Below are positions 19,908-29,705 of a DNA stretch of 64,000 nucleotides, in pieces. How positions within the stretch are numbered: position 1 is the stretch's first letter; the number at the start of each line of letters is the position of its first letter. The notes beneath the pieces are model-generated. The model was not told where the DNA came from. It worked only from the letters and a program-made list of their open reading frames with translations, and ran no database searches. The translations under genes were made by a program, and so were the position numbers. Source of the DNA: Pomphorhynchus laevis (Eukaryota; Acanthocephala; Palaeacanthocephala; Echinorhynchida; Pomphorhynchidae). The DNA is taken from NCBI GenBank assembly GCA_012934845.2, contig WNNJ02000923.1:114425-178424 (forward strand), written 5' to 3'.

Positions 19908-20414
19908 GTGGCTTCTCGGCACAATCGGCACAGTGCTGTAAACACATTTATTCGTAGCGCCCTAGCCACAGTCGGTGTCCCGTCCCGCCTTGAACAAATC
20001 GGGCTCTGCAGAAACGACGGAAAGAGACCGGACGGTGCTTCACTAGTCCCATGGAAAAGGGGACGTCTGCTAGTATGGGACTTCACGTGTCCCAACATTA
20101 TTGCTGCCAGTCATTTGCCTGGTGCGGTCTCTTGGGCCGGTGATGTTGCTAGATTGGCAGAGGATCGAAAGAAGGACAAATATAGATGTATTGACGAATC
20201 GCAATATAAATTTGTGCCGTTGGCGATCGACACAATTGGTGCTGTCAGGCCGATAATTTCGAATGTTTTGACAAAACTGGGCAATATGTTGGTGGTGGCA
20301 ACATATGATGCAAGAGCTGCAAATTTCCTCTTGCAGCGTTTAAGCTGTGTAGTGCAGCGGGGAAATGCAGCGTGCCTGTTAGAGGTCGCTCGAGACGGAA
20401 ACCTTCCAACTTAA
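19908..20414 (+). pseudogene. Family R restriction-like endonuclease domain
   Basis: GKRPDGASLVPW (first catalytic Asp), LLVWDFTCPN (second Asp) and AEDRKKDKY (Lys/Tyr motif) are spaced as in the PD-(D/E)xK endonuclease of R2-type LINEs. The domain nicks the target so that cDNA synthesis can start. The upstream Cys-rich finger is broken. The domain itself reads through without a stop. Confidence 0.7.
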
Positions 20415-20604
20415 CGATACTGAAATATCACAAACTATTTATTTAGTAGTATTTAATAATTTGTTAATACCTTTACGAATCCTTCATCTTTGCGATTGAT
20501 AGTAGGATTCATCTCTTTGATGAATATCGCTTCCAGTATAATAATGAGCAGACTTTCCGTAAAATAATGAAATATGATAATAAATTAAAGAAATTATATG
20601 GTGG

Positions 20605-21081
20605 TCAGATATGCCGAAGAAAAAATATTGATAGTGTACTAAACCTGTCAAATATCGTGATATCTCCTGAAATTACCGGTATTTTACAACTTTGATTAAA
20701 TACACAATTAAAAACTAAATTTATTTTGCAAAAACAAAAGTTCGCTGTTGAGAAGTTATGTTGATCCCTTAAAGAATTTGCTAACAACAAAGAAGTGTCA
20801 ATATTAATTTTGTCAACACAATAAAACGAATTTTTTTTCTTGTGATACATATTTGCGATTAATAGTAGGATTAATCTCTTCAAATTTAGAATTCGTAAAT
20901 TCACAGCATTAAGTTCATTCATTAAAGCCTTTGTATTATCAATTATTTCCTTTTTAGATACCTTAATGTTATGTTCATCTTCCATATGTTTCTTAATCGC
21001 ACCGCTGTATGAATGTTGAGTCATTCGTGAATACAACCGTTGAGTCGTGTAACCAATATAAATGTTGGTAGAACTGACCAT
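20605..21081 (-). pseudogene. PLE-G GIY-YIG endonuclease domain
   Basis: The minus frame begins MVSSTNIYIGYTTQRLYSRM, where the IYIG box and the following Arg fit the GIY-YIG core. HSYSGAIKKHMEDEHN and ILNLKRLILL follow. The GIY half lies before the Met and is not in this frame. Downstream of about residue 90 the frame probably reads 3' untranslated sequence. The domain is the nickase of endonuclease-positive PLEs. Confidence 0.6.
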
Positions 21082-21838
21082 ACATTCAGCTTTTGGATGT
21101 AAGTTCCTAGATGTCTTAATATCCCTACAACCAAATCAACCAATAAAAATGGGGAATAACATAAGTCAACCGGTAAAAGCATCTATGTCACTTTCATAGT
21201 AGGCTATTAATTTGTTATAATCATTATTGTCTTTTAATGTATTTGCTTATTCCTTGTTATTGTTTTACTCGTGATGCTGTTACTTTTAATGTGTAGCCGC
21301 CATTTACCAATGATTGCTTCATCGATTTAATTTCATCTTTTAACACCTCGTTATCGCTGCTTAAATTTAATGCTATGTTGACTAAATTGCTAACGACAGC
21401 ATATTTATATTTGTAAGGTGTGAATGATGTGAAACTGGAATATATGCATTTATCGGTTGGCTTATGTTATTCCGCATTTTTTATTGGTTGATTTTGTTGT
21501 CGGGATATCACAACCAAATCTAGGAATTGAAACCTTTCTTTATTGAATATTTCATTGGTAAACTCTAAAGTCAATTTTTCTTCCATCATTTTCTTAAATG
21601 TATTGACCGTCTTTATCATGATTACATACGACCAAGATATCATGGACATATTGTTTATAGTAAACAGGCTTATCTGTTATTTCATTGCTATTCATAATCT
21701 AACGCTTCTTACATTGTGTATACGACGTAAATTAATCCAGAAAATTAGGCAACATTTCCTATTTCGGATTTTTTTTATTATTTTTGTATCATTTTATAAT
21801 TTTGAAACTGTTTCAATTCACCTAAATCCACTCTTTCA

Positions 21839-22275
21839 CTTCAACGCATCGTAAACGCAGCCGTCCGAATTCTCCTCCGTCTTCGTCGTTTTGATCATAC
21901 ATCTCACCATCTTGCTTCTCTCGATTCGCCTACGAGTTATTCTCGTGTTCAAATTCGTCTTCTTCTCATTGCTTTCCTCCTTGTAACTTTTCCTACTCCT
22001 TCATTTCTCAACCTTCCTGTTCTCGACAATTCCCGTACTGTGTACTGTTCTTTGCGTTCTCGTAATTTCCTTCATTTACATGTCCCAAACTACTCTACAT
22101 CTTTTGGCTTGCGCTCCTTTCTTGTTAATGCTCCTCTCTTGTGGAATAATCTGCCTATTCATATACGCCAATCAACCTCAATGCCGTGTTTCATACGTTA
22201 AATCCGGTCTCATTTAAACAATTTAAAAAATTTATCTATATGACGTTTTGATGTGTTTTTAGTTAGTGGACTTGT
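21839..22275 (+). mobile_element. CR1/Jockey-type LINE, 3' end fragment
   Basis: The + strand reads LQRIVNAAVRILLRLRRFDH, LDSPTSYSRVQIRLLL, then FGLRSFLVNAPLLWNNLP and FKQFKKFIYM. These are the standard C-terminal landmarks (LQR.QNAA.R..., RSF..AP..WN.LP, FK..LK) of such LINEs. It is a different family from LINE-C at 35545. Confidence 0.7.
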
Positions 22276-22289
22276 GAGCGTAAATCTAT

Positions 22290-22995
22290 TCCATACCTCA
22301 CAGCTAGAGCGTCTTTAAACGTCTCCTTGGATATCCTGAAATCTTGTCTGCTAAAGACACGATTCGAAAGCCATAAAGAAGCTCCCTTGTCGGCGGGGTA
22401 CTTCAGAGTATTTTTCCATCTTTCATCAACAGACTCTTAAAATTGAAGTATCTTGTTCACGTCGTATTCTAATTTCCCAATTTTATTTTTTCTAATCTTT
22501 TTGTTTCCACATTTAAAAGTTCCTCGCCCATTATACCGTCCAAGTACGGTCGACACTGTTCTAAAGATTATTCATATGTGAATTTTGGCACGCTCCATCG
22601 GATTCGATATTCCAAGCCCACCCTGGCTAAATGAAAAAAACGACACCGTACTGAGTTCTTCCTACTGTTTAACAGATCCAAACATATTTGGTATGAAGAA
22701 TCCGCAAAGAATCTGCCAGTGGTTTCCCTATAAGTGTGTCAACTGGTGTTGTACTTAGGATATGAGTCCAACGAAACTGCATAGCCTGAGTTAACGCCAC
22801 GTATGCGACTTGGGCATTCACCGACGTTACCTGCCCAAGCTTGTGAATCTCCTCTATCCAAATTGTAATTTTTTCTTTAACGAAAAGTTCGACACACACG
22901 TAGCGTCGTCAGCATACCAGCGGTGTAATACACCCGGAAGGTGAGACTTAAGTTCTGATATCATTGGCAAAGTCGCAGCTCCAAATGTTATAAAT
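22290..22995 (-). mobile_element. RLE-LINE fragment with YADD to C-terminal region
   Basis: Minus strand: GAATLPMISELKSHLPGV and HRWYADDAT near 22990-22900. Then, after an internal loss, WIEEIHKLGQVTSVNAQVAY and ALTQAMQFRWTH (22860-22770), GLGISNP (about 22610), YPADKGASLWLSNRVF and FKDALAVRYGI (22400-22300). This order matches E0, E1 and E2. The endonuclease domain is missing on the left side. Confidence 0.7.
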
Positions 22996-23898
22996 ATAGA
23001 TTAAATAATAAAGATGAAAATAAAATTTACAATTCGTTATATAATGACTTAAATTCTTTTTTGGTAAGTAATATAAGAATAAAATGCGTAAAAATTATAT
23101 ATGTTATCAAATTAAAAGGAAAATGAAAATAACAAACAATTATAAAAGGAAAGATAAAATTAATAAAGATATGTATACGGAACTTACTAAATTAAAGGAT
23201 AACTATATAATAACAACTATTGATAAAGCTAGTAATAACTTTGTCTTCATATGCAAAAGAGCTTTATTATGATATACTGATGAAGGAAGTTAATTACAAT
23301 GATTTAAATATAAACACACTATATGAATGTAGTGATTTAAGTTTAGAAACAATTATTACAAGTCACTGTGCAATAATGGATAAGAAGGGTATAAACATTG
23401 AATTAGATAATAAAACTATACCTATATTATATTAAAATCCAAAATTACATAAAAATCTTATAAAACCTAGGTTCATATGTAGTACTTTTAAATGTACATT
23501 AAAACCGATTTCGGTTTATATGAATAAAATACTTAAAGTAATTAAAGCACACTTCAAAAAAATATTGTAGGATAATCGAAATTAATACTGGTATAAAACA
23601 CTATTTCAGTATTAATTCTACAAAAGAATTTTTTAGAACACATAAAAGGAATAAATTTTCAGAATATAAATACGTACGATTTTGGTACGCTTTATACGAA
23701 TCTAGATTTAGTAGATATTAAATAAGCGTTAGTAAAATTAATTTATCTTATATTCGGAAAAAGATATACATATATATGTTATAATAACTATAACGCCTAT
23801 CCAACAAAAATTAAACCATCAAGTAAATATAAATATATGGATAAAATTGAATAAATAGAATCCTTAAATATATTGATAAATAAAAATTATTTAAAGGT

Positions 23899-24318
23899 AT
23901 GGACATTTATAATTTGAAAAAAGGTGTTCCAATGGGTTGTAATAGTAGCCCAATTATAGCTGACTTGTTAAGCTTTATGTTTTTAAGCTTCTTGTCAAGC
24001 TTCTTGATTTTAAGTTTTATAGGATATGAATTTGTTCATAACTGTGTAAAAACTAAATCTAAGCAATATAAATATATGAAATATATGTTTCGATACATTG
24101 ATGATATATGTGTATTTAATTCTAATAATTTTTATTCAATTAGTGAACAAATTTACCCAGAAAGCCTTATTCTTAACAAAACCGATATTAATGATAAAGA
24201 AATTGTATATCTAGATATGAACATTAAATTAACATTAACTAAAACTAATATTAATTTATATCGTAAAGATGACATATTTAAATTTACAAGAAACATATTT
24301 TTGTATGAGCATTCATGA
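23899..24318 (+). pseudogene. Family P reverse transcriptase, catalytic part
   Basis: GVPMGCNSSPIIADLLSF, YMFRYIDDICVFN and IVYLDMNIKLT are in one frame of 139 codons that ends at a stop shortly after EHS. The Met is internal to the element and is not a real start. YIDD is the active-site box. Homologous sequence continues past the stop (NTLNNEILRIATICNDIGF), as in copy 1. Confidence 0.65.
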
Positions 24319-24625
24319 ATACCATATAATATAAAATATAATACATTAAATAATGAAATTTTAAGAATTGCAACAATATGCAATGATATTGGCTTTCTTC
24401 TAAATCATTTAAATAATTTAATAGATACATATTTTAAACTAGGTTACTATAAAAATAACATCAAGCAGAAAATAGTAAAATAAATAAATCAACACAATAA
24501 TATTAAAAATAAATTTAAAATCATTAGTGGAAAATTTTTATGGTTGGATAATAAATAAAATACTTTGTATTAGAATAAGATACTAGATAGTTTTATCAGA
24601 GAAAATACATCATTAGCATGTATTT

Positions 24626-24682
24626 GGCCCCGCTGCTATGTTGGGTAAAGGAGTTAGGGGCCGAAACCTGATAGCATAGCTG
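24626..24682 (+). ncRNA. Pseudoknot-like element in family P tail, copy 2
   Basis: GGCCCC (24626-24631) with GGGGCC (24657-24662), and CTGCTATG (24633-24640) with CATAGCTG (24675-24682; one mismatch). Same interlocked order as at 15458-15514. Confidence 0.4.
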
Positions 24683-24837
24683 TTCCTCCTGATGACCTCT
24701 AATTCTTATTCTGATAAAACCTCTGTTATTTATAAGTCACTTCATAATAATGACGTTTATTTTAAATTTCAATTTTTTATTTTAACTTGATTTAAATTAT
24801 AAAAATCTAAAAACAATTATTAATTTTATTATTTAAT

Positions 24838-25010
24838 TATTAAATTTTGATTTAGCATTATTATGTTTTGTTTATTTTATAATTTTATTAAATACGTAGA
24901 CTCAGTTAGCTGATTTAATTATTTTATTATTAAATTTTGATTTAGCATTATTATATTTTGTTCATTTTATAATTATATTAAATACGTAGACTCAGTTAGC
25001 TGATTTGAGT
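24838..25010 (+). repeat. Tandem duplication of about 85 bp in family P tail
   Basis: ATTAAATTTTGATTTAGC through GACTCAGTTAGCTGATTT occurs twice in a row. Copy 1 of the family, at about 15640-15760, has it once. Confidence 0.75.
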
Positions 25011-25098
25011 TGTCTACTCAGCACAACCGTGCACTACTATTATATATACTTCAATCAAGTGTAGAAAACAGGCAAAGTTACATATAATTTATTTAAAT

Positions 25099-25126
25099 GT
25101 TTCGTCCTTTATAGGGACTTCGTCAG
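25099..25126 (-). ncRNA. Hammerhead-like core in PLE-M tail
   Basis: Minus strand: CTGACGA, AGTCC...GGAC (stem II, 4-5 bp), GAAAC. After this ACAT can pair with ATGT further on as stem III. Stem I cannot be formed with the local flanks, so this is a partial or trans-dimer type motif. Confidence 0.4.
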
Positions 25127-25192
25127 TATATCAAGAAAACACAAAATCATGGTAACAATGCAAATAATGTAGAAAAAGCAAATTATTATTCG

Positions 25193-25474
25193 TTACGTGA
25201 GGTCTTGCCACTTTAATGGAGGTGCCGCTGTAAGCTCGTAAGGATCATCTGCCATTATTTGTGCTATCCATTTCATTTCCGCTCCTTTTCGATTTTTGTC
25301 ACTATTAAAATCCTGTTCAATTATTGTATAATGGTAATATTCTTGTTGACACCTGTTTTCGTCTTTATGTATTAGTGCATGTCTAACCGCGCCTTCTGTT
25401 GCATCGTTTCGCTTGATATCCGCCCTTCGATTGTTTACATGAATGCTTAGAGAGTTGGATGTCCATCGTTCCAT
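25193..25474 (-). pseudogene. PLE-M GIY-YIG C-terminal part
   Basis: NNRRADIKRNDATEGAVRHALI and KNRKGAEMKWIAQIMAD match the second half of PLE GIY-YIG domains (N.RR.DIK..., R...E..WIAQL). The YIG box would lie just before the reverse-oriented insertion at 25470-25622 and is not seen. Confidence 0.6.
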
Positions 25475-25622
25475 CGTTGCCGCCTACCGTAGAAATATAT
25501 AAAAAGTGCAAGGCATATATGTAGCTATAGTTTAGAAATTTGTACAATCATATTCTGAAGAAGGCAGTATTGCCGAAAGCTAAAACTCGGATTTGTACAA
25601 TTAAATAAAGAAAATATTTTTG
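25470..25622 (+). mobile_element. PLE-Q tail fragment inside PLE-M
   Basis: CGTTGCCGCCTACCGTAGA through CTGAAGAAGGCAGTATT is identical in wording to 27132-27236, the tail of PLE-Q. It extends further with GCCGAAAGCTAAAACTCGG and ends in an AATAAA-containing stretch. It sits in opposite orientation inside PLE-M. Confidence 0.75.
25555..25578 (+). ncRNA. Hammerhead-like core in PLE-Q tail
   Basis: CTGAAGA, then GGCA...TGCC (4-bp stem II) and GAAA. The second copy of this tail (27220-27236) is cut off before the GAAA. Stem I is not evident. Confidence 0.35.
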
Positions 25623-26383
25623 ATCATAAACAATACACAAACGTATTGTTTATCACGCTGCTTACAGGATGCGATGTAAACACAATTGCTCGTCTTGCAG
25701 TCGGATTTTGGGAGAGTCGATATTCAAGTTTTGTTTCATTGCTTCGAAACGTCTTTGTCCCATTTATCAATGCGCAACATTTACACCTCGCTCTTTTACA
25801 TGGTGCACATTTGTAACGTTGTTTGTCTCTCAATTTACCCGATTCTTCGGACATGTTGAATTTAGATCGAACGAGCTTCTTCTTAAGCGTCTGATGATTT
25901 TTGAAGTACACTATTGGTTGCTTACCAAGCGTTTTACACATCTTAAACGCCTATACTATTCTTCTGCTTAATGATGCTAGGGCTGGGTGGTATGTTGTCA
26001 CACATGCATCCCTTTTAGACGGTTTGTGCTGATATAAGCTCTGTCCGTGATACTGTTGAGAATTTATTTATGATTTTGTCGATCCAACGCCTTTTATATC
26101 CTCACTCAAGTAGGTATGTTGTTTATTGTGATAACGCAGTGTATCTAGAGTGTTTGGCATAAAAAAACTTTGATAATTTGCCGTACTTCACTATTCACTA
26201 TTCCTCGTTTCGTCGATTTACTATGGGCACTAGTTGAGTGTAAATACATTGGTGTTAATTGGGGTTTGCGGTAGCACCTCGTTGAGAATACATCTCCCTT
26301 AGTTGTACTTAGCTTTTCGATTGTAACATTAATGAAGTTCACAGGACATTCTAGGTTGCATGAATATTTCATTTGTCCGTCGC

Positions 26384-27236
26384 TTAGATGCTTCAAAAAG
26401 GACATGTTCTACCTCTTTCAATTTCGAGAAATGTCTGCAGCATTTACACGAGGAGTTATCCAAACGTGGATATAGACGGAAACAAATTCAAAGACAATTT
26501 CGCGATGTACGGAGGATGAAGAGAGATGAGTTGCTATCTAAGAAAACTAAAAGAAATGAGAATGAATTATTTACAGTTTTGGATTATCATCCAGCATTAA
26601 TGGGAATTCAAACCGATGTAAACCGGGCTATTAGTTCTCTAGAGCTTAATCGAGACATTGAAATTCGTCGTCCTCACATCGGTTATCGTACAGCGTACAA
26701 TTTGCAACGAATTCTAAATTCAGCTAAAACAGAGAAAGGCACAAGTGGCAAATGTAACGATAAACGCTGTAAATGTTGTGCTAATATGAACGTTTCAAAC
26801 AGCTTTAACAGTTCAATAACTAGGATGCAATATTCTATTAAAGGAACACACTTGTAAGTCTAGCAATCTTACATACTTGTGTGAATGTATGGAGTGCAAC
26901 AACAGTATATCGGCGAAACATCAGGACAGATGAACATTCGCATGAACAATAGACGATCTGACATAAAATCTAAGCACATCGGCAGGGATGGTGCTGCAAA
27001 CCACATGATAGAGAATAGCAATCACTCAATATACGTCACAATTTTAAGAAGCGGCTTTTCATGTGATGCAAAAAGAAAGAATGCAGAGCAGCGGTGGTTA
27101 GCACAATTAATGTGTGAAAAAGCACTACATACGTTCCATCGTTGCCGCCTACCGTAGAAATATATAAAAAGTGCAAGGCATATATGTAGCTATAGTTTAG
27201 AAATTTGTACAATCATATTCTGAAGAAGGCAGTATT
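26384..27236 (+). mobile_element. PLE-Q: plus-strand Penelope-like element, 3' part
   Basis: A linker frame (26360-26857: LHEELSKRGYRRKQIQRQF, FTVLDYHPALMG, KCNDKRCKCCANM) is followed by a GIY-YIG domain and the tail ending at 27236. It abuts PLE-M head to head near 26390, so the RT of this copy is missing. Confidence 0.7.
26885..27157 (+). pseudogene. PLE-Q GIY-YIG endonuclease domain
   Basis: QQYIGETSGQMNIRMNNRR contains the YIG box and the conserved Arg; AKRKNAEQRWLAQL holds the catalytic-type Glu. A small break separates it from the linker, where the GIY half (LTYLCECMEC type) is read in another frame. Confidence 0.65.
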
Positions 27237-27396
27237 ACTAACAATACTTATGTATATAGCCTCATGAAGAGGCATAAACACCAGGCAGCATTCTATATAT
27301 CCTCATCTGATCAAGAGATAGAACCGAATTATTCTCGCAATATTCAAAGTCGCTACGTATGCCCAGTCATCCTATGTGTGACGACAAACTTCAACA

Positions 27397-27438
27397 ACGG
27401 TATACGCGTTTCGCTCTAACGAAGCTCATCAGTACCGT
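27397..27438 (-). ncRNA. Type I hammerhead ribozyme, unit 1
   Basis: Minus strand in order: ACGGTA (stem I), CTGATGA, GCT...AGC (stem II, 3 bp plus a wobble), GAAA, CGCG, TA, then TACCGT (stem I closing, 6 bp). Stem III is the 3-bp self-complementary ACGCGT without a loop, as in dimer-acting hammerheads of PLEs and retrozymes. The expected cut is after GTA, just before TACCGT. Confidence 0.8.
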
Positions 27439-27862
27439 GACTTTAATAATCATACATAGGCACCTTAACACACGCTTAAACAATGTTTAAAGCCCGAAAA
27501 AACAGAACTACCCTTAATCTAAATCATCAGAGGAAATTTAGCATAAGCTCTGTGCATGGGAGTGCGTATTGCGGTTTAACCATGCATCAGGCACTAAATT
27601 CCTTTTAATAGCAATGCTGTTTACAGGGACACTTTAAAGTGTACAAATATATAAAATATAATTTGTTGTTAAACCTGCCCTGGGACACACAATGGTGTAC
27701 TCGTAAATAAATCACAATGTTTTCCTTATGATGAGGCAAAAAAACACAAGGCAGCATTCTATATATCCTCATCAAATCAAGAAATAGAAACGAATTATTC
27801 TCGCAAAATTTAAAGTTGCTATGTATGCCCGGTCATCCTACGTGTGACGACAAACTTCAACA

Positions 27863-27904
27863 ACGGTATACGCGTTTCGCTCTAACGGAGCTCATCAGTA
27901 CCGT
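27863..27904 (-). ncRNA. Type I hammerhead ribozyme, unit 2
   Basis: Identical core and stems to unit 1; the only change is in the stem II loop (CCGTTAG instead of TCGTTAG). It lies exactly 466 bp from unit 1. Confidence 0.8.
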
Positions 27905-28236
27905 GACTTTAATAATCATCCATAGGCACCTTAACATACGCTTAAACAATGTTTAAAGCTCGAAAAAACATAACTACCCTTAATCTGAATCATCAGAGGA
28001 AATTTAGCAGAAGCTCTGTGCATGGCAGTGCGTATTGCGGTTTAACCATGCATTAGGCACTAAATTCCTTTTAATAGCAATGCTGTTTACAGGGACACTT
28101 TAAAGTGTACAAATATATAAAATATAATTTGTTGTTACACCTGCCCTGGGACACACAATGGTGTACTCGTAAATAAATAATTATGTTTCCCTCATGAAGA
28201 GGCATAAACACCAGGCAGCATTCTATATATCCTCAT

Positions 28237-28620
28237 TCTGTGATTGTTTCCAATACCTGGTTATGTCCGTTGCCCCCGTTTACTTATTAGTAGCAACTCA
28301 AATGCCGAATCGTTCTGCGATCCGGGGGCAGGCTGCAAAAATATTTATATAATATAATGCCGAATCACTTTTGTGATCGCTTGTGGACTTGAAGGTCGTG
28401 TTGTAATAATCATCCTTGTGATGAACCCTTCTAAACTGTGGTGGAGGATCTCTGAACACTCTTAAAATCTGGACCCTACTGATGAAGCTCAATAAGCAGA
28501 AACCGGTCTAGGGATTTGATTACTGATGGACTGTGATGGTTTCCAATACCCAGTTACGTCCGTTTCCCCCGTTTACTTATTCGTAACAACTATAATGCCG
28601 TATCGCTCTATTACGCTGTA
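28237..28620. repeat. Pair of 90-bp direct repeats, 294 bp apart
   Basis: CTGTGATTGTTTCCAATACC...CCGTTTACTTATTAGTA at 28237-28330 recurs as a diverged copy at 28531-28620. Both lie between the hammerhead array and the next PLE and could be terminal repeats of that PLE. Confidence 0.65.
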
Positions 28621-28637
28621 TTGATAAGTGGCAAACA

Positions 28638-29700
28638 TCACTATACAGAAAGGTTGACAGTGCGAGAGCCTATGTACACGCCAAAAGCGGTCACAGTTCT
28701 CAAATAAAGCGAAATTTGATATATAAGGAAGCAACAAGAGTACGGAAAATGTGCAGTACTGCAAATACGTTAGAAAATGGTCTTAAAGAAATCGAAAAAT
28801 CATTTCTATTGCGAGGCTATACACATATAGAAATATGGCGACAAATTAACAAAGCAAGATATTTGAATAGAACTCGATTGCTCGCAGGTGAATACAAGCA
28901 AACTATAGAAAAAACTGCGGTGTTTATTCCTTATCACCAAGTTACCAGGAACATTGCAAAACTCCTGAGCAACGCATTCGGTAAAATAGAGCCAATTATT
29001 CGTGAGGGATTTAACCCACCAATGACATATTTCAAGACAGGGATAAACTTAGCGAACTATCTAGTCCGAGCTGATCTTGGGAATGAATCAAGTAACACCC
29101 AAGTACAAAATCGCTCAAAGGCATGCGGTGCTAAAAGATGCGCTTGTTGTAAATATATGAAAAATACAGAATACGTTAAATCGACTGTCACCGGACTATC
29201 GTACCGTGTAAAAGGTGGTTTCACGTGCAAATCAGATCATGGGATTTATTTTATGACTTGCACCGATTGTAATATTCAATACATCGGTGAGACGAACCGT
29301 CCGTACCATCTTCGCCAAAATAATAGACGGAACGATATTAAATTCAAAAGACAAATAGATGGAGCTGTTAGTCATATATCGAAAATCCTGATCATCACTT
29401 TACTAGTGTGATAATTGAAACAGTTCCTGATAAAACTAAAAGGAAACAGGGAGAATCCTATTGGATTGGGCAGTTAATGACCGATCTACAAGGCTTAAAT
29501 ACAAAACATGAATATCACTTGACATGACAGACCAAAATAAGTAGAATAATGCGGAATACTTCCAGATCAAAAAAGTGTATTTATTTCAAAAATGTGTAAA
29601 CTAGTTACCACTTGATAAAGACTTTGTGTCGAAACGTTGCGTGTCCTGTGCTCAATAAATAAAAATCCAGTTTGCGTCTTGTTTTCTTTAAAACCTTGAT
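28638..29700 (+). mobile_element. PLE-S: Penelope-like element, linker, GIY-YIG and tail
   Basis: DSARAYVHAKSGHSSQIKR (end of RT region) leads into a 231-codon frame (28716-29411) with the linker (FIPYHQVTRNIAKLL, CGAKRCACCKYMKN) and GIY-YIG (IYFMTCTDCNIQYIGETNRP, where both halves are visible). After a frame change, RKQGESYWIGQLMTD follows and then the tail. In the tail TTGATAA, GACTTTGTGTC and GAAAC (29611-29635) look like a decayed hammerhead core. An AATAAA lies at about 29658. Confidence 0.7.
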
Positions 29701-29705
29701 ATTTA

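Larger units (their letters stand above)
18160..20414 (+). mobile_element. RLE-LINE family R, copy 2, inserted in a PLE tail
   Basis: This is the better copy of family R. It starts in the region before the RT (SSAGGAD, about 18290) and includes the RT (18419-19669), a Cys region (about 19850-19910) and the restriction-like endonuclease (19908-20414), ending RDGNLPT. It splits the PLE-G tail between sequences that both read close to CTACTAAAT, a likely short target duplication. It is 5' truncated and has a few frame breaks between RT and endonuclease. Confidence 0.8.
18025..21720 (-). mobile_element. PLE-G: Penelope-like element split by a family R LINE
   Basis: On the minus strand an RT piece (about 21700-21467: FTNEIFNKERFQFLDLVV, the region just after YIDD) is followed by a GIY-YIG domain (20605-21081) and a 3' tail. 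The tail is divided by the insertion 18160-20414. The interrupted tail is recognised by comparison with the intact tail at 4165-4420. RT motifs upstream of the FLD box are missing or unreadable. The element has several breaks. Confidence 0.65.
23000..25015 (+). mobile_element. PLE-like family P, copy 2
   Basis: The longer of two copies. The N-terminal RT part (LKDNYIITTIDKASNNFVFI) resembles the ITPADKGGKVVIW block of the PLE at 31300. It is followed by PKLHKN and RFICSTFKC, then YDFGTLYTNLD in broken frames, the RT catalytic part (23899-24318) and the tail. The resemblance to PLE order (DK-block, PK.HK block, LYTN, YIDD, FLD-like box) is the basis of the family call. No GIY-YIG domain was found, so it may belong to an unusual PLE branch. 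Confidence 0.6.
25085..26405 (-). mobile_element. PLE-M: minus-strand Penelope-like element, 3' half
   Basis: The order on the minus strand is the C-terminal end of the RT region (26405-26145: FINVTIEKLST, MYLHSTSAHSKSTKRG), a Cys-rich linker (25941-25624: CAPCKRARCKCCALI), a GIY-YIG domain (25474-25193) and a short tail with a hammerhead-like core. A 150-bp piece of another PLE tail in the opposite direction lies between linker and GIY-YIG. Confidence 0.7.
27258..28236 (-). repeat. 466-bp tandem repeat with one hammerhead ribozyme per unit (retrozyme-like)
   Basis: Two full units and the start of a third are seen from the boundary phrase CCAGGCAGCATTCTATATAT at about 27280, 27750 and 28215. 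The units share CTGCCCTGGGACACACAATG and ACAGGGACACTTTAAAGTGT and differ at scattered bases and small indels. No protein-coding capacity was found. Each unit has a complete type I hammerhead motif on the minus strand. This organisation fits small non-autonomous retrozymes or the terminal repeats of a PLE. Confidence 0.75.

Noticed and set aside
27258-28236. CRISPR-like array because of regularly spaced repeats.
   Set aside because: Units are 466 bp without spacers; the DNA is eukaryotic.
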